A DNA stretch of 22,696 nucleotides from an uncultured Lachnospiraceae bacterium (GTDB lineage: Bacteria; Bacillota; Clostridia; Lachnospirales; Lachnospiraceae), in assembly GCA_947651335.1 (NCBI GenBank), contig CANSYV010000001.1, positions 1 through 22,696 of the forward strand, in the 5' to 3' direction. The notes under the pieces are model-generated. The model made no database searches. It saw only the letters and a list, made by a program, of their open reading frames with translations, and had not been told where the DNA came from. Positions 6,101 to 13,436 of this stretch are shown here, in pieces (the first letter of the stretch is position 1; each line of letters begins with the position of its first letter). The position numbers were made by a program, and so were the translations under genes.

Positions 6101-7807
6101 TCCTCTCAGGGAGAAATGACCCTGGAACTGGATTTCCATTCCTTACAGTTTGCAGGAATGACCGGCTATCTGTATCAGTTGAGAAAGGTGGATATGAGTA
6201 CAGTGGAATACAACCAGTATGATTATCCGGTGAAATATCAGGCAGCTGATGCGCAGACTCTGGAAGAATACACGGATATTTACGATCTCTTTAATGATCC
6301 GGCTTCCCAGTATTATGACCAGAAGACGCAGGGCGGATGGTATCCCAAAAAATTATCCTTCCCGATCCAGCCGGGGGATAACATGGACTATGTGGAAGTC
6401 TACGTTCCGGTTATGGAGAGCATTGGAGAAGGCCAGGGAACTAAGGTTGCCAGACTTTCTATTGACTGGGAGAATTTAAAACAGGAAACAGGCATTGAAC
6501 GTGACAACAGCGCCCTGGATGCGCTGCTGGCCCAAGTTGCGGCAATGTCCCTGGAGGGCATACCGGAAACATACAAAAACGCCCTGCAGGCAGTATATCG
6601 TACGGCTCAGGAAGTCCGCGGCGACATGAACGCTTCGCAGACGGAAATCGATGCCCAGACGGCGGCACTCCAGTCTGCCGTGAATGCAGCGGGAACCCAG
6701 GCACCGGTGGAACCGGCACCGACAGTGGATAAGACCGCGCTGTCCCAGGCGCTGACCCAGGCAGGAGAACAGGCGGCGCAGACCAGTGTATACACGGAAG
6801 AGTCCATCGCGGCCTTAAACGGAGTAATCGCGGATGCCCAGAAAGTATACGATGACGCCAATGCCCAGCAGGCGGAAGTGGATGGTCAGGTGAGCGCGTT
6901 AAATGCAGCCATTCAGGCATTGGTGAAGCAGACGGCTAAAGAACCGGAACCGTCGGGAGTGGATAAGACCGCGCTGTCCCAGGCGCTGTCCCAGGCAAGA
7001 GAACAGGCGGCGCAGACCAGTGTATACACGGAAGAGTCCATCGCGGCCTTAAACGGAGTAATCGCGGATGCCCAGAAAGTATACGATGACGCCAATGCCC
7101 GGCAGGCGGAAGTGGATGGTCAGGTGAGCGCATTAAATGCAGCCATTCAGGCACTGGTGAAGCAGCCGGTTAAAGAGCCGGAGCAGCCAGGAGATGACCA
7201 GCCAGAACTGCCCGGGGACGACAAACCAGCTGTAACAAAACCGGCGGCGCCCTCATCAGTGAAGGCGGCATCTGCAGCCTGCAACAAGATCAAGATAACA
7301 TGGTCAGCAGTAAAAGGGGCAGACGGATACGAAGTATACCAGTACAACAGCAGTACAAAGAAATACAGCCGCGCCGCCACAGTGGCAGGAACTTCCTATA
7401 CCCGGACCGGCCTGAAAACAGGCACAAAATACACTTATAAAGTGCGGGCCTATAAAAACGCGGATAAGGAAAAACTCTACAGCCCATACAGCAAAGCAGT
7501 TTCCGCCAAACCGGCGCTCTCAAAGGCGGCAGGGGTGAAAGCGAAGAACAGTAAAGGGAAAAAAGCAGCAGTAAGCTGGAAGAAAGTATCCGGAGCAAGC
7601 GGTTATGAGGTATACCGTTCCACGAAGAAAAAGGCAGGATTTAAGAAGATAACAACCATAAAGAAAAGCGGCACAGTGAAATATACCAATAAAAAGCTGA
7701 AAAAGGGAAAGACGTATTACTACAAAGTAAAAGCATACCGCACGGTAAACGGTAAGAAAGTATACGCATCGTTCTCTAATACAGCGAAGGTGAAGATTAA
7801 GAAATAG
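3131..7807 (+). CDS. Giant secreted Shr-like NEAT/FIVAR/FnIII heme-binding protein
   Basis: This 1558-residue protein has a signal peptide (1-28). Residues ~40-550 are beta-rich and unassigned, perhaps divergent NEAT-like or Shr heme-interacting-like modules. They are followed by a NEAT-like domain (~556-722; Met581 in SMSN; Cys694-Val-Pro-Val-Met698), three FIVAR modules (~739-945), a second NEAT-like domain (~952-1118; Met977 in SMGN; Tyr1091-Val-Pro-Val-Met1095), three more FIVARs (~1124-1344), the last two nearly identical, and two FnIII domains (~1371-1558) with a very basic C-terminus. There is no sortase motif or membrane segment, so attachment is probably non-covalent, with the Lys-rich tail binding wall polymers. 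Position and NEAT content match streptococcal Shr, which takes heme from hemoproteins, although the streptococcal protein is organised differently. The ATG at 3131 is preferred because GGAG lies 6 bases upstream and MKKIKK begins a standard signal; in-frame ATGs at 3119 and 3125 are possible. Confidence 0.82.
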   Translation: MKKIKKVMAFMLGLCMLLNLSALKTFAENGNGEGSTSGPALEAGVTYKVPLIFYNHSGSLQTGNPHPFGGGVWGILDDIALVTKKDNGTYRVTLQIENYRKIDIFQVSKPGVIPDETAPDDVPMGTYNIPGKYYRTDPAKENESGEITAYLKEQGKMDESWNDKYIQSSQVQVVDGSAGVCRYSFDVDTLEESLYVKSFYSYENILEPSSKSYWSSFIKGICTGKFEFDTKQMEAVENISAGTYANFGLNISKTQSRTHGGTFHDAGSEQTANDYLEAPAETVVDGAGNFTVTGHISGSSDISSIQVLTEMTDYGESAYFSWDDRFREYMHAYSDETVYHYEEDEDGNATVDGDVPASVYSDNCLSDGTFTIEYSCLEEALFGRQIKITTTGNKKYYGELRIKTTPKQEIRKSDGGITLVTDSYGLSDQAEFKAELLPETTDEDSEYNKLYSLLAGNASKALIYHLSLKENGEQVSLSKAVDLRVEIPDDWDTDKIEVQWMGDIWTIFNPLEVALDASYHKEDGSIRMEGNELVIKKMNRVDSTIAVTQKADRADISEIQDGFYNVNVTMWQQEQPDRLSMSNSAVISDSARLAVSGNGAEKWIYFETQGVTIGNTYGYANRISWTENQQTEEGQNPELGAFTPLEYYSYYLDENGGTKMDAYAEQYGLYYPKKVGFKLPASADRDDGAYLEFCVPVMDELQGEEPGSGKGSRVAFMTLSALQQVAEIDVPEHDASVLTVAADKASKYSPDDYTDESWKPLSDALASAQQIIDGSVTASDTEITALDKEIADSISGLVLDTQKKEAARAELSQAAADAKVKYIEADHTAESFQKLVTAIAEAEKVLEAEDASVSEMRAQIASLNEAVTALVKAGSPADEELKALVENALKEQNNGVYTENSWNSFQAAIASAQQVLADENAKDADKEKQKELLAHAREALVAADRQSQLFEGYPQIYPGTYSAGVRLLNAVTDQDSMGNPAMAQTGTVRVSSQGEMTLELDFHSLQFAGMTGYLYQLRKVDMSTVEYNQYDYPVKYQAADAQTLEEYTDIYDLFNDPASQYYDQKTQGGWYPKKLSFPIQPGDNMDYVEVYVPVMESIGEGQGTKVARLSIDWENLKQETGIERDNSALDALLAQVAAMSLEGIPETYKNALQAVYRTAQEVRGDMNASQTEIDAQTAALQSAVNAAGTQAPVEPAPTVDKTALSQALTQAGEQAAQTSVYTEESIAALNGVIADAQKVYDDANAQQAEVDGQVSALNAAIQALVKQTAKEPEPSGVDKTALSQALSQAREQAAQTSVYTEESIAALNGVIADAQKVYDDANARQAEVDGQVSALNAAIQALVKQPVKEPEQPGDDQPELPGDDKPAVTKPAAPSSVKAASAACNKIKITWSAVKGADGYEVYQYNSSTKKYSRAATVAGTSYTRTGLKTGTKYTYKVRAYKNADKEKLYSPYSKAVSAKPALSKAAGVKAKNSKGKKAAVSWKKVSGASGYEVYRSTKKKAGFKKITTIKKSGTVKYTNKKLKKGKTYYYKVKAYRTVNGKKVYASFSNTAKVKIKK
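6725..7192 (+). repeat. Two tandem 234-base repeats encoding FIVAR modules
   Basis: The segments 6725-6958 and 6959-7192 are adjacent direct repeats with a 78-codon period. Over the first 69 residues the encoded proteins differ at only three positions (Thr/Ser, Gly/Arg, Gln/Arg). The linkers diverge slightly. The near identity points to a recent duplication and a site where recombination or misassembly could change the copy number. Confidence 0.9.
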
Positions 7808-7816
7808 CAGCAATGA

Positions 7817-7856
7817 GCCGACAGGCCTGTGCCTATATGACACAGGCTTGTCCGGC
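7817..7856 (+). terminator. Strong intercistronic hairpin without U-tract
   Basis: Bases 7817-7831 pair with 7841-7856 to give about 15 base pairs with one bulge and one G-U pair, around a 9-base loop. AGTTTGGAGG follows, so the ribosome binding site of the next gene (GGAGG, 7862-7866) begins only 5 bases after the stem and there is no proper U-run. It may cause pausing, protect the upstream mRNA from 3' decay or limit access to the ribosome binding site. It is therefore probably a differential-expression element, not a full terminator. Confidence 0.55.
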
Positions 7857-7871
7857 AGTTTGGAGGTTTGT

Positions 7872-10112
7872 ATGAAGAAAATATCTCGGAGACTGGGGGC
7901 ATTGGCACTGGCCGGGTCTTTCGCGGCAGCACTGGCGGGGGCCGGGGTATCGGCTGTTCCCGCCTACGGGGCAGGCAGCACTGCCCTGCAGTCGGCGGTA
8001 TCCCAGGTGGAGCAGATGGATGTGGGCGGATATACGGACCAGTCTGTGGTCCTTCTTCAAAAAGCGCTGGACTCCTCAGCCCAGGTGCTGCGCGATGAGA
8101 GCGCCGGCAGCCTGCGTATCAATAACCATGTCACCCTGCTGGACGCGGCGGCCCGGGCTCTGGTGAAGAAACCAGACGGTGATTCCCCTGTCTGCGGGAA
8201 TTACACCATAGAAGGAATCCTGCGCCAGGAATCCTCAGACAGCCCTTCCATGGGAAACGCGTCCATTATCAAGCCCATGGAAGTTGTGGTGGAGGAGGAT
8301 GGGATTACCCTGCGGCTGGAATTTACTTATCTTACGGTGCCGGGGCTGGGCCAGGGATATCTTTCTGATTTGAGCTGGCTCCCTGGCTGGGAGGGAATGC
8401 TCCAGCAGATGACACAAGACCAGTACCAGGCATTTCAAGGATGTACGGTGCAGGAGTACCATGAGGGAGTCTACGATTTGTTCAATGACCCGGACACGGG
8501 AACCGACGCTGCAATCAGAGGGAAGCTGTACCCCAAATATCTCACCATGCCGGTGGATTACCTTGACCCGGAGGTGTGGGTGAGGGTGTATGTGCCTATT
8601 ATGGAATCCATCAGCGCCGGGGGAGGAACTCAGTATGCCCGTCTTCAGATGGACTGGGATACCCTTACCTGGACAGAGCCGGATAAAAGCGCCCTGCAGG
8701 AGGCTGCAGACCAGCTGGTTCAGCTGAAGGGGGCCATTGTGGCGGCAGATTATCCCCAGGAGATGACCCAGCTGCTGGATGCGGCGGCTGCTGCCGGAAA
8801 GGATGCCCTGAGCAGTACCTCGCTGGGCCAGTCCCAGACAGACGCCCTGGCACAGGCGCTGATTGCGGTGGGGAATCTGTTTGCCGATGCGGACAAACAA
8901 TATCTCTATGATATGATTCAGCTGGCAAAGGGTTACACAGGCAGCGATTACACAGAAAGCTACACGGAGGATATGAAAAAGCGCATCCAGGCGGCCCAGG
9001 CGGTTTACAATGACGCGTCTGCCACACAGACCCAGGTCAATGAGCAGTACGCCCTTCTTCTGCAGGCGGTGGGCAATCCCCAGAAGAAGGATCTGGCAGG
9101 GTCCCCCACCCCGGCGCCTTCCGGGACACAAAAGCCGGATTCCACCCCCACGCCCCAAAATCCGGAATCTTCTACAGGGACAAATGAGGAGAAACTGGAT
9201 AAAAACAATCTGAAAGACGGTATCTATGCCGTCACAGGAAAGATGGTGAAGATTGACAAAAGCACGCCGTCTATGTCAAACGACGCCATTAACCATACCA
9301 TTAAGCTGGCTGTGGAAAAGGGAAAATATAAGGTCACAATGGATTTTATGGGATTAAATATCAGCGGGCGCTATGGGTATTTAAGCGGGTTGAAATATTT
9401 TAAACAGGGTTACACATTAGACAGTTACAAAGCGCCCCAGGGCACAGCCGGTGAAGTTACCGTGGATTCTTATCAGCTGGACGAAAGCGGCGGCCGGGTT
9501 TCGGATACTTACGGGACGGATTACCCCAATCAGGTGACATTCCCCCTCATACCGGAGGCGGTGGAGGATGGCTATGTGCCTCTTCAGGTGTACGTGCCCA
9601 TTATGGAGGCCATCTCTGCCGGGACAGGAACCCAGCCGGTATTCCTTTTCCTGGACTGGGATTCATTAGAGTCAGCCTCAGAGGATGATGAGCGTTTTCA
9701 GGAACAGGGGAACAGTAATCAGGGGGGCACCACAGGGACGGCAGGAGGCTCCAGTCTCATAGCGGGGACTTCTCAGTTGAAAGGTGGTACCTCTTCCCTT
9801 ACCAAAGCAACGGGGACAGCCAAATCTGCCATAACTGCCGCGAAAAGTACAGATACCGGGAAAAAGACAGGAACAAAGCTCTCGGCCAGGACAGCGCAGT
9901 CAGGCAGCGGCCTGTGGGAGGGGGAATTGTCCAATAACGTGATGGAGGAAAACGCGGGGGCAGAAAACCAGGAGACAGATACGGCAGAGGAAGACCAGTC
10001 CTCTGGCAGTTCTCCCCGCCTTCCCAGCCCGGCGGCAATTCCCACGGTTATGAGTGTGCTCATGGCAGCAGCAGGCGTTCTGTTCAAGCTGAAAACCAGG
10101 GGAGGCATGTAG
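7872..10112 (+). CDS. Membrane-anchored Shr-like NEAT/FIVAR heme-relay protein
   Basis: This 746-residue protein has a signal peptide (1-34), a FIVAR-like segment (~36-100), a NEAT-like domain (~105-268; Met127 in SMGN; Tyr240-Val-Pro-Ile-Met244) and two FIVAR-like modules (~270-406). A Pro/Thr-rich linker leads to a second NEAT-like domain (~446-602; Met468 in SMSN; Tyr574-Val-Pro-Ile-Met578), then a long Ser/Thr/Gly/Lys-rich stalk and a C-terminal hydrophobic helix (~722-740) ending in basic residues. No LPxTG is visible; the helix and basic tail suggest a membrane anchor, as in streptococcal Shr. It lies between the wall-associated NEAT protein and Shp, so it probably hands heme to Shp. 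ATG 7872 has GGAGG 5 bases upstream. The TAG stop overlaps the ribosome binding site region of the Shp gene, one base before its ATG. Confidence 0.83.
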   Translation: MKKISRRLGALALAGSFAAALAGAGVSAVPAYGAGSTALQSAVSQVEQMDVGGYTDQSVVLLQKALDSSAQVLRDESAGSLRINNHVTLLDAAARALVKKPDGDSPVCGNYTIEGILRQESSDSPSMGNASIIKPMEVVVEEDGITLRLEFTYLTVPGLGQGYLSDLSWLPGWEGMLQQMTQDQYQAFQGCTVQEYHEGVYDLFNDPDTGTDAAIRGKLYPKYLTMPVDYLDPEVWVRVYVPIMESISAGGGTQYARLQMDWDTLTWTEPDKSALQEAADQLVQLKGAIVAADYPQEMTQLLDAAAAAGKDALSSTSLGQSQTDALAQALIAVGNLFADADKQYLYDMIQLAKGYTGSDYTESYTEDMKKRIQAAQAVYNDASATQTQVNEQYALLLQAVGNPQKKDLAGSPTPAPSGTQKPDSTPTPQNPESSTGTNEEKLDKNNLKDGIYAVTGKMVKIDKSTPSMSNDAINHTIKLAVEKGKYKVTMDFMGLNISGRYGYLSGLKYFKQGYTLDSYKAPQGTAGEVTVDSYQLDESGGRVSDTYGTDYPNQVTFPLIPEAVEDGYVPLQVYVPIMEAISAGTGTQPVFLFLDWDSLESASEDDERFQEQGNSNQGGTTGTAGGSSLIAGTSQLKGGTSSLTKATGTAKSAITAAKSTDTGKKTGTKLSARTAQSGSGLWEGELSNNVMEENAGAENQETDTAEEDQSSGSSPRLPSPAAIPTVMSVLMAAAGVLFKLKTRGGM

Positions 10113-10113
10113 G

Positions 10114-11229
10114 ATGAGGCAGAAGAAGCGCACCGGGCCGGCCCCTGAGATGACAGGCGGCCTGTGGGGAAAACGGCTGGCTGCGTCCCTGCTGGCTGCG
10201 CTGCTGGGATTTCTGCCGGTGTCTGCGCTCTGGCAGGTACCGGTGCGGGCGGAGGCAGGGACGGTGTACAGCTGTACCATCAACCGGTGCTATGCCCACC
10301 CGGTTACGGGAGAGATTGAAGATTCCGGCGGCGAGGCTTCCTATGCCACCGGGCAGGGCATGGTGGAAGGAGCGGTGGCCGCCCAGGGGCTCCTGGAGAT
10401 TACAGACAGCGGTGCTTATTATCTCACCTTCCGTATCAGCCTGGTGGACTTTACCTCAGGCCACAGCTTTTCGGTGCAGAACACAGGGGAATCCGGCTGG
10501 TCAGCGGTGACGCCTTCTGTGACGGCAAACGGCACTGACAGCAATGGCACCACCTCTGACCTGTGTATCCAGGTGCCCGGCGAGAACTGTGTGGTGCGGG
10601 GCAGTATGTATGTGACCCCCATGGGGAGAGATGTGGTGTTCTACTTTTACCCCAATAACTTTACAGAGGGCAATACCACCGATATGGCAGCCGCTATGGT
10701 AACAGAAAGCGCAGGGGGCAGCCAGACGGGAGCGCAGGGAGAAAGCCAGTCCCCGGCAGAGGAAGCCGTGCAGACAGGAAATGGCAGCGGCGGACAGGGA
10801 CAGCAGGACAGACAGGAAAATACAGGAGACGGCCAGGACAGCACAGGAGAAGCCGGGGAAAAAGAAAAGACAGCCGAAGAAACCGTGTCAAAGGAAACCA
10901 CGTCAAAAGAAACCGTATCAAAAGAAACGGGGACAGACACTACAGGCCAGGGGGAAGCTTCCCAGTCTGGGTCCTCCGATGAACAGCTGAGCAGCGCCCA
11001 GGGGCTGAGCCTTTCCACAGCCCCGGAGACGGCGGCGGACGATAACGGGGGCAGCGCAGGGATTCCCCTCTGGGGCCTGATGGCGGCAGTGGCCATATCC
11101 ATGACGGTCTCCGGGCTGATTCTCATGGCCGCCGGGGCATTCATTGTCTATTATTTCCGAAAAAACTGGCGCCGCTGGGGCGGTTATGACGAGGAAGATT
11201 ATGAGGAATATGAGGAGGACGGGGAGTAG
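10114..11229 (+). CDS. shp: Shp-type cell-surface heme-binding protein
   Basis: This 371-residue protein has a signal peptide (~1-47). Residues ~49-195 closely follow the streptococcal Shp heme-binding domain as I remember it, including the motifs HPVTGEIEDSGGE, GQGMVEG, GTDSNGTT and TPMGRD. Met83 (GQGM) and Met170 (TPM) are 87 residues apart, exactly as Met66 and Met153, the two heme ligands of Shp. A hydrophilic stalk (~200-310) with VSKET/TSKET repeats, a transmembrane helix (~316-345), a basic stop-transfer and an acidic Glu/Asp/Tyr tail follow. In streptococci Shp receives heme from Shr and gives it to HtsA; its place between the NEAT protein and the lipoprotein supports the same step here. 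ATG 10114 follows GGAGG at 10101-10105. Translation is likely coupled to both neighbours. Confidence 0.92.
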   Translation: MRQKKRTGPAPEMTGGLWGKRLAASLLAALLGFLPVSALWQVPVRAEAGTVYSCTINRCYAHPVTGEIEDSGGEASYATGQGMVEGAVAAQGLLEITDSGAYYLTFRISLVDFTSGHSFSVQNTGESGWSAVTPSVTANGTDSNGTTSDLCIQVPGENCVVRGSMYVTPMGRDVVFYFYPNNFTEGNTTDMAAAMVTESAGGSQTGAQGESQSPAEEAVQTGNGSGGQGQQDRQENTGDGQDSTGEAGEKEKTAEETVSKETTSKETVSKETGTDTTGQGEASQSGSSDEQLSSAQGLSLSTAPETAADDNGGSAGIPLWGLMAAVAISMTVSGLILMAAGAFIVYYFRKNWRRWGGYDEEDYEEYEEDGE

Positions 11230-11230
11230 C

Positions 11231-12427
11231 ATGAGCAGACAGAGAAAGAACCATCTGCCACGGCGCTTGTCTGCAGGGCATCTGTCCAGGGAACGTTTGT
11301 CTGCAGGGCACCTGTCCAGGAGACATTTGTCCATAGAGCTTCTGGCCGCTCTGCTCTTGTGTGCGGTCTGTACTCTCACCGGCTGTGTCAACCAGCACCC
11401 GGAAGGGGAAAATGCCGGGGCGGCAGTTTCGGGGGACAGTGTGGAGACCATGCTGGAAATCACGGACCCCCAGGAGAAGGCCGCGGTGAAAGCGGCCAAG
11501 GCCATGGTGCAGTCTATGGACACCCAGCCCAGGATTATCGCCACATCCCCCGCAGTGGCAGATATCTGCGGCCGGCTGGAACTGGATCTGGCGGGAGTAT
11601 GTAGCAGCAGCGTGTCCACCATTCCCAAGCGTTATAAAGATGTGCCTGCGGTGGGGACTGCCATGAGCCCGGATATGGAGATCGTGGCTTCCTTAAATCC
11701 AAACTGGATCTTAAGCCCTGCGTCTCTGCAGACAGATCTGCAGCCCAAATACGAAGAAATTGATACCCAGTGGGCTTTTCTGAATCTGCGCAGCGTGCAG
11801 GGAATGTACCGTTCCATCCAGGAACTGGGGGAGATCTTCGGGCGGGAGCAGCAGGCCAAGGAGCTTGTGGATGAATTTACGGCATTCTATGAGGAATACA
11901 AGACGAAAAATGAGGGGAAGGAAAGCCCCAAAGTGCTGATTCTCATGGGGCTGCCCGGGAGCTATATCATAGCTGCGGAAAAGTCTTATGTGGGAAGTCT
12001 GGCGGCTCTGGCGGGGGGCAGGAATGTGTATGAGGGAAGTGACCAGGAGTTTCTCACCGTGAATACAGAGGATATGAAGACAAAGGAGCCGGATATTATC
12101 CTGCGGGCCGCCCATGCCCTGCCGGACCAGGTGGTGGAGATGTTCAATGAGGACTTTAAGACCAATGATATCTGGAAGCATTTTGAGGCGGTGAAGCAGG
12201 GGCGGGTTTATGACCTCACCTATGAGCTGTTCGGCATGAGCGCCACCTTCCGGTATCCGGAGGCGCTGGAGGAACTTCAGCCCATGCTGTACCCGGAGGA
12301 CGCCGGGGATATGAAGAAGGCCAAAGAGAGCAGCAGGAAAGCCAGGAAGGCGGCAGAAAAGTCCGGGGCTTCACAAAAAGGGGAGAAAAAGGAGGCGGCA
12401 GATGGAACAGCAGATGAACCAGATTAA
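11231..12427 (+). CDS. isdE: Heme ABC transporter substrate-binding lipoprotein (IsdE/HtsA type)
   Basis: This 398-residue lipoprotein has the lipobox Leu-Thr-Gly-Cys52, then a periplasmic-binding-protein fold of the IsdE/HtsA family (~95-360). It carries the family motifs VGTAMSPDME, KVLILMGLPGSYI, EKSYVG, RAAHALPD and NDIWKHF. The heme ligands of IsdE, Met78 and His229, correspond to Met145 and His295 with almost the same spacing (150 against 151). A Lys/Glu-rich tail extends beyond the family end. The n-region of the signal peptide is unusually long and contains a 10-residue repeat. It should take heme from Shp and dock on the permease. ATG 11231 is one base after the Shp stop, with AGGAGG inside the Shp end; a longer in-frame start at 11144 would overlap the Shp tail and is unlikely. 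It overlaps the permease gene by 26 bases. Confidence 0.93.
   Translation: MSRQRKNHLPRRLSAGHLSRERLSAGHLSRRHLSIELLAALLLCAVCTLTGCVNQHPEGENAGAAVSGDSVETMLEITDPQEKAAVKAAKAMVQSMDTQPRIIATSPAVADICGRLELDLAGVCSSSVSTIPKRYKDVPAVGTAMSPDMEIVASLNPNWILSPASLQTDLQPKYEEIDTQWAFLNLRSVQGMYRSIQELGEIFGREQQAKELVDEFTAFYEEYKTKNEGKESPKVLILMGLPGSYIIAAEKSYVGSLAALAGGRNVYEGSDQEFLTVNTEDMKTKEPDIILRAAHALPDQVVEMFNEDFKTNDIWKHFEAVKQGRVYDLTYELFGMSATFRYPEALEELQPMLYPEDAGDMKKAKESSRKARKAAEKSGASQKGEKKEAADGTADEPD
11267..11338 (+). repeat. 30-base tandem repeat in the lipoprotein signal sequence
   Basis: Units 11267-11296 and 11297-11326 match at 26 of 30 bases, and a third partial unit begins at 11327. The in-frame repeat encodes LSAGHLSR(E/R)R twice, adding positive residues before the hydrophobic core of the lipoprotein signal peptide. 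Confidence 0.8.
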
Positions 12428-13436
12428 CATGGATGGGGTGCATAGAAAGAAGAAAAAAGCCCGCGCCGCGCTGTCTTTTGTGATTACGGCGGTACTGCTG
12501 GTCATATTGTTTTTCGCGGCTGTGAATACAGGCAGCCTGCAGACGGGATTTGTGAAGCTGTTAAAGGGGCTGTTTGTGGAATATGACGCCCATGTTGCTG
12601 CCATATGGGATCTGCGTTTTCCCAGGATTCTCATTTCCATGCTGGCAGGCGCGGGAATTGCCGTGTCCGGTGTGCTGTTTCAGGCAGTGTTGAAGAACCC
12701 TTTGGCAGACCCGGGGATTATCGGGATCTCCAGCGGGGCCGGTTTTGCGGCGGTGCTGATTACGGCTTTTGCCCCGGGATGGTACTTCTTTACACCCCTG
12801 GCGGCATTCGCGGGGGGCGCGGCGGCTTTTTTCCTGGTTTACTGCCTGTCCTGGAAAGGGGGATTGAGCCCCCTTCGCATTATCCTCACCGGCGTGGCCG
12901 TGGAAGCGCTGTTTTCCGGCCTTGCCAGTGCCTTTAACTCCATGTCTGGAGGGGACAGAACCGGGGCCGCGGCCATTGTGGAGGCCAATATTACCCAGAA
13001 GACCTGGGAAGATGTGAGTGTTTTATTTCCTTATATTATAGCAGGGCTCTTTCTGGCCGTGCTTTTTATCGGGGAGTGTAATCTCCTTTCACTGGAGGAC
13101 AAGACGGCCAGGAGTCTGGGGGTTAATGTGAATACCACCCGTATCTGTATTTCCCTGTCAGCTGTGCTGCTGGCCAGTATTTCCACGGCAATAGCGGGGG
13201 CTGTGAGCTTCCTGGGTTTGATCGTGCCCCATATAGGCAGAATCCTGGTGGGAAGCGACCATAAGGTCCTTGTGCCTTTCTCTGCCCTGGCGGGGGCGTT
13301 TACCTTCCTGCTGGCAGATACCATAGGAAGAACCATCGCCGCGCCCTATGAAGTCAGCGCGGCGGTGATTATGAGCGTGGCAGGAGGCCCGTTCTTTATT
13401 ATTCTCCTGAGGAGGTCGAAGAAATATGCAGACTAA
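12402..13436 (+). CDS. Heme ABC transporter permease, FecCD/BtuC family
   Basis: This 344-residue integral membrane protein has about ten hydrophobic helices and the usual FecCD length. Family motifs are visible: RFPRILISMLAGAGIAVSG near the N-terminus, NPLADPGIIGISSGAG, and late in the protein GAVSFLGLIVPHIGR (the ATPase-coupling loop) and LADTIGR. It forms the homodimeric channel through which heme passes from the lipoprotein. It is the equivalent of HtsB/SiaB or IsdF. ATG 12402 lies 6 bases after GGAGG and overlaps the lipoprotein gene; it overlaps the ATPase gene by 11 bases. Sequence alone gives the family; the heme substrate comes from the neighbours. Confidence 0.92.
   Translation: MEQQMNQINMDGVHRKKKKARAALSFVITAVLLVILFFAAVNTGSLQTGFVKLLKGLFVEYDAHVAAIWDLRFPRILISMLAGAGIAVSGVLFQAVLKNPLADPGIIGISSGAGFAAVLITAFAPGWYFFTPLAAFAGGAAAFFLVYCLSWKGGLSPLRIILTGVAVEALFSGLASAFNSMSGGDRTGAAAIVEANITQKTWEDVSVLFPYIIAGLFLAVLFIGECNLLSLEDKTARSLGVNVNTTRICISLSAVLLASISTAIAGAVSFLGLIVPHIGRILVGSDHKVLVPFSALAGAFTFLLADTIGRTIAAPYEVSAAVIMSVAGGPFFIILLRRSKKYAD

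Noticed and set aside
8235..9158. 307-codon minus-strand frame inside the membrane NEAT gene
   Set aside because: It is antisense to NEAT and FIVAR domains with family-conserved residues; no start signal or recognisable domain.
9990..10112. Sortase signal in the membrane NEAT protein (RLPSPAA)
   Set aside because: It is not LPxTG or a known variant; the hydrophobic helix with a short basic tail is better read as a plain membrane anchor.
11144..11230. Earlier start of the heme-binding lipoprotein
   Set aside because: The frame there overlaps the coding end of Shp and lacks a good ribosome binding site. The ATG at 11231 follows AGGAGG and gives a proper signal peptide.
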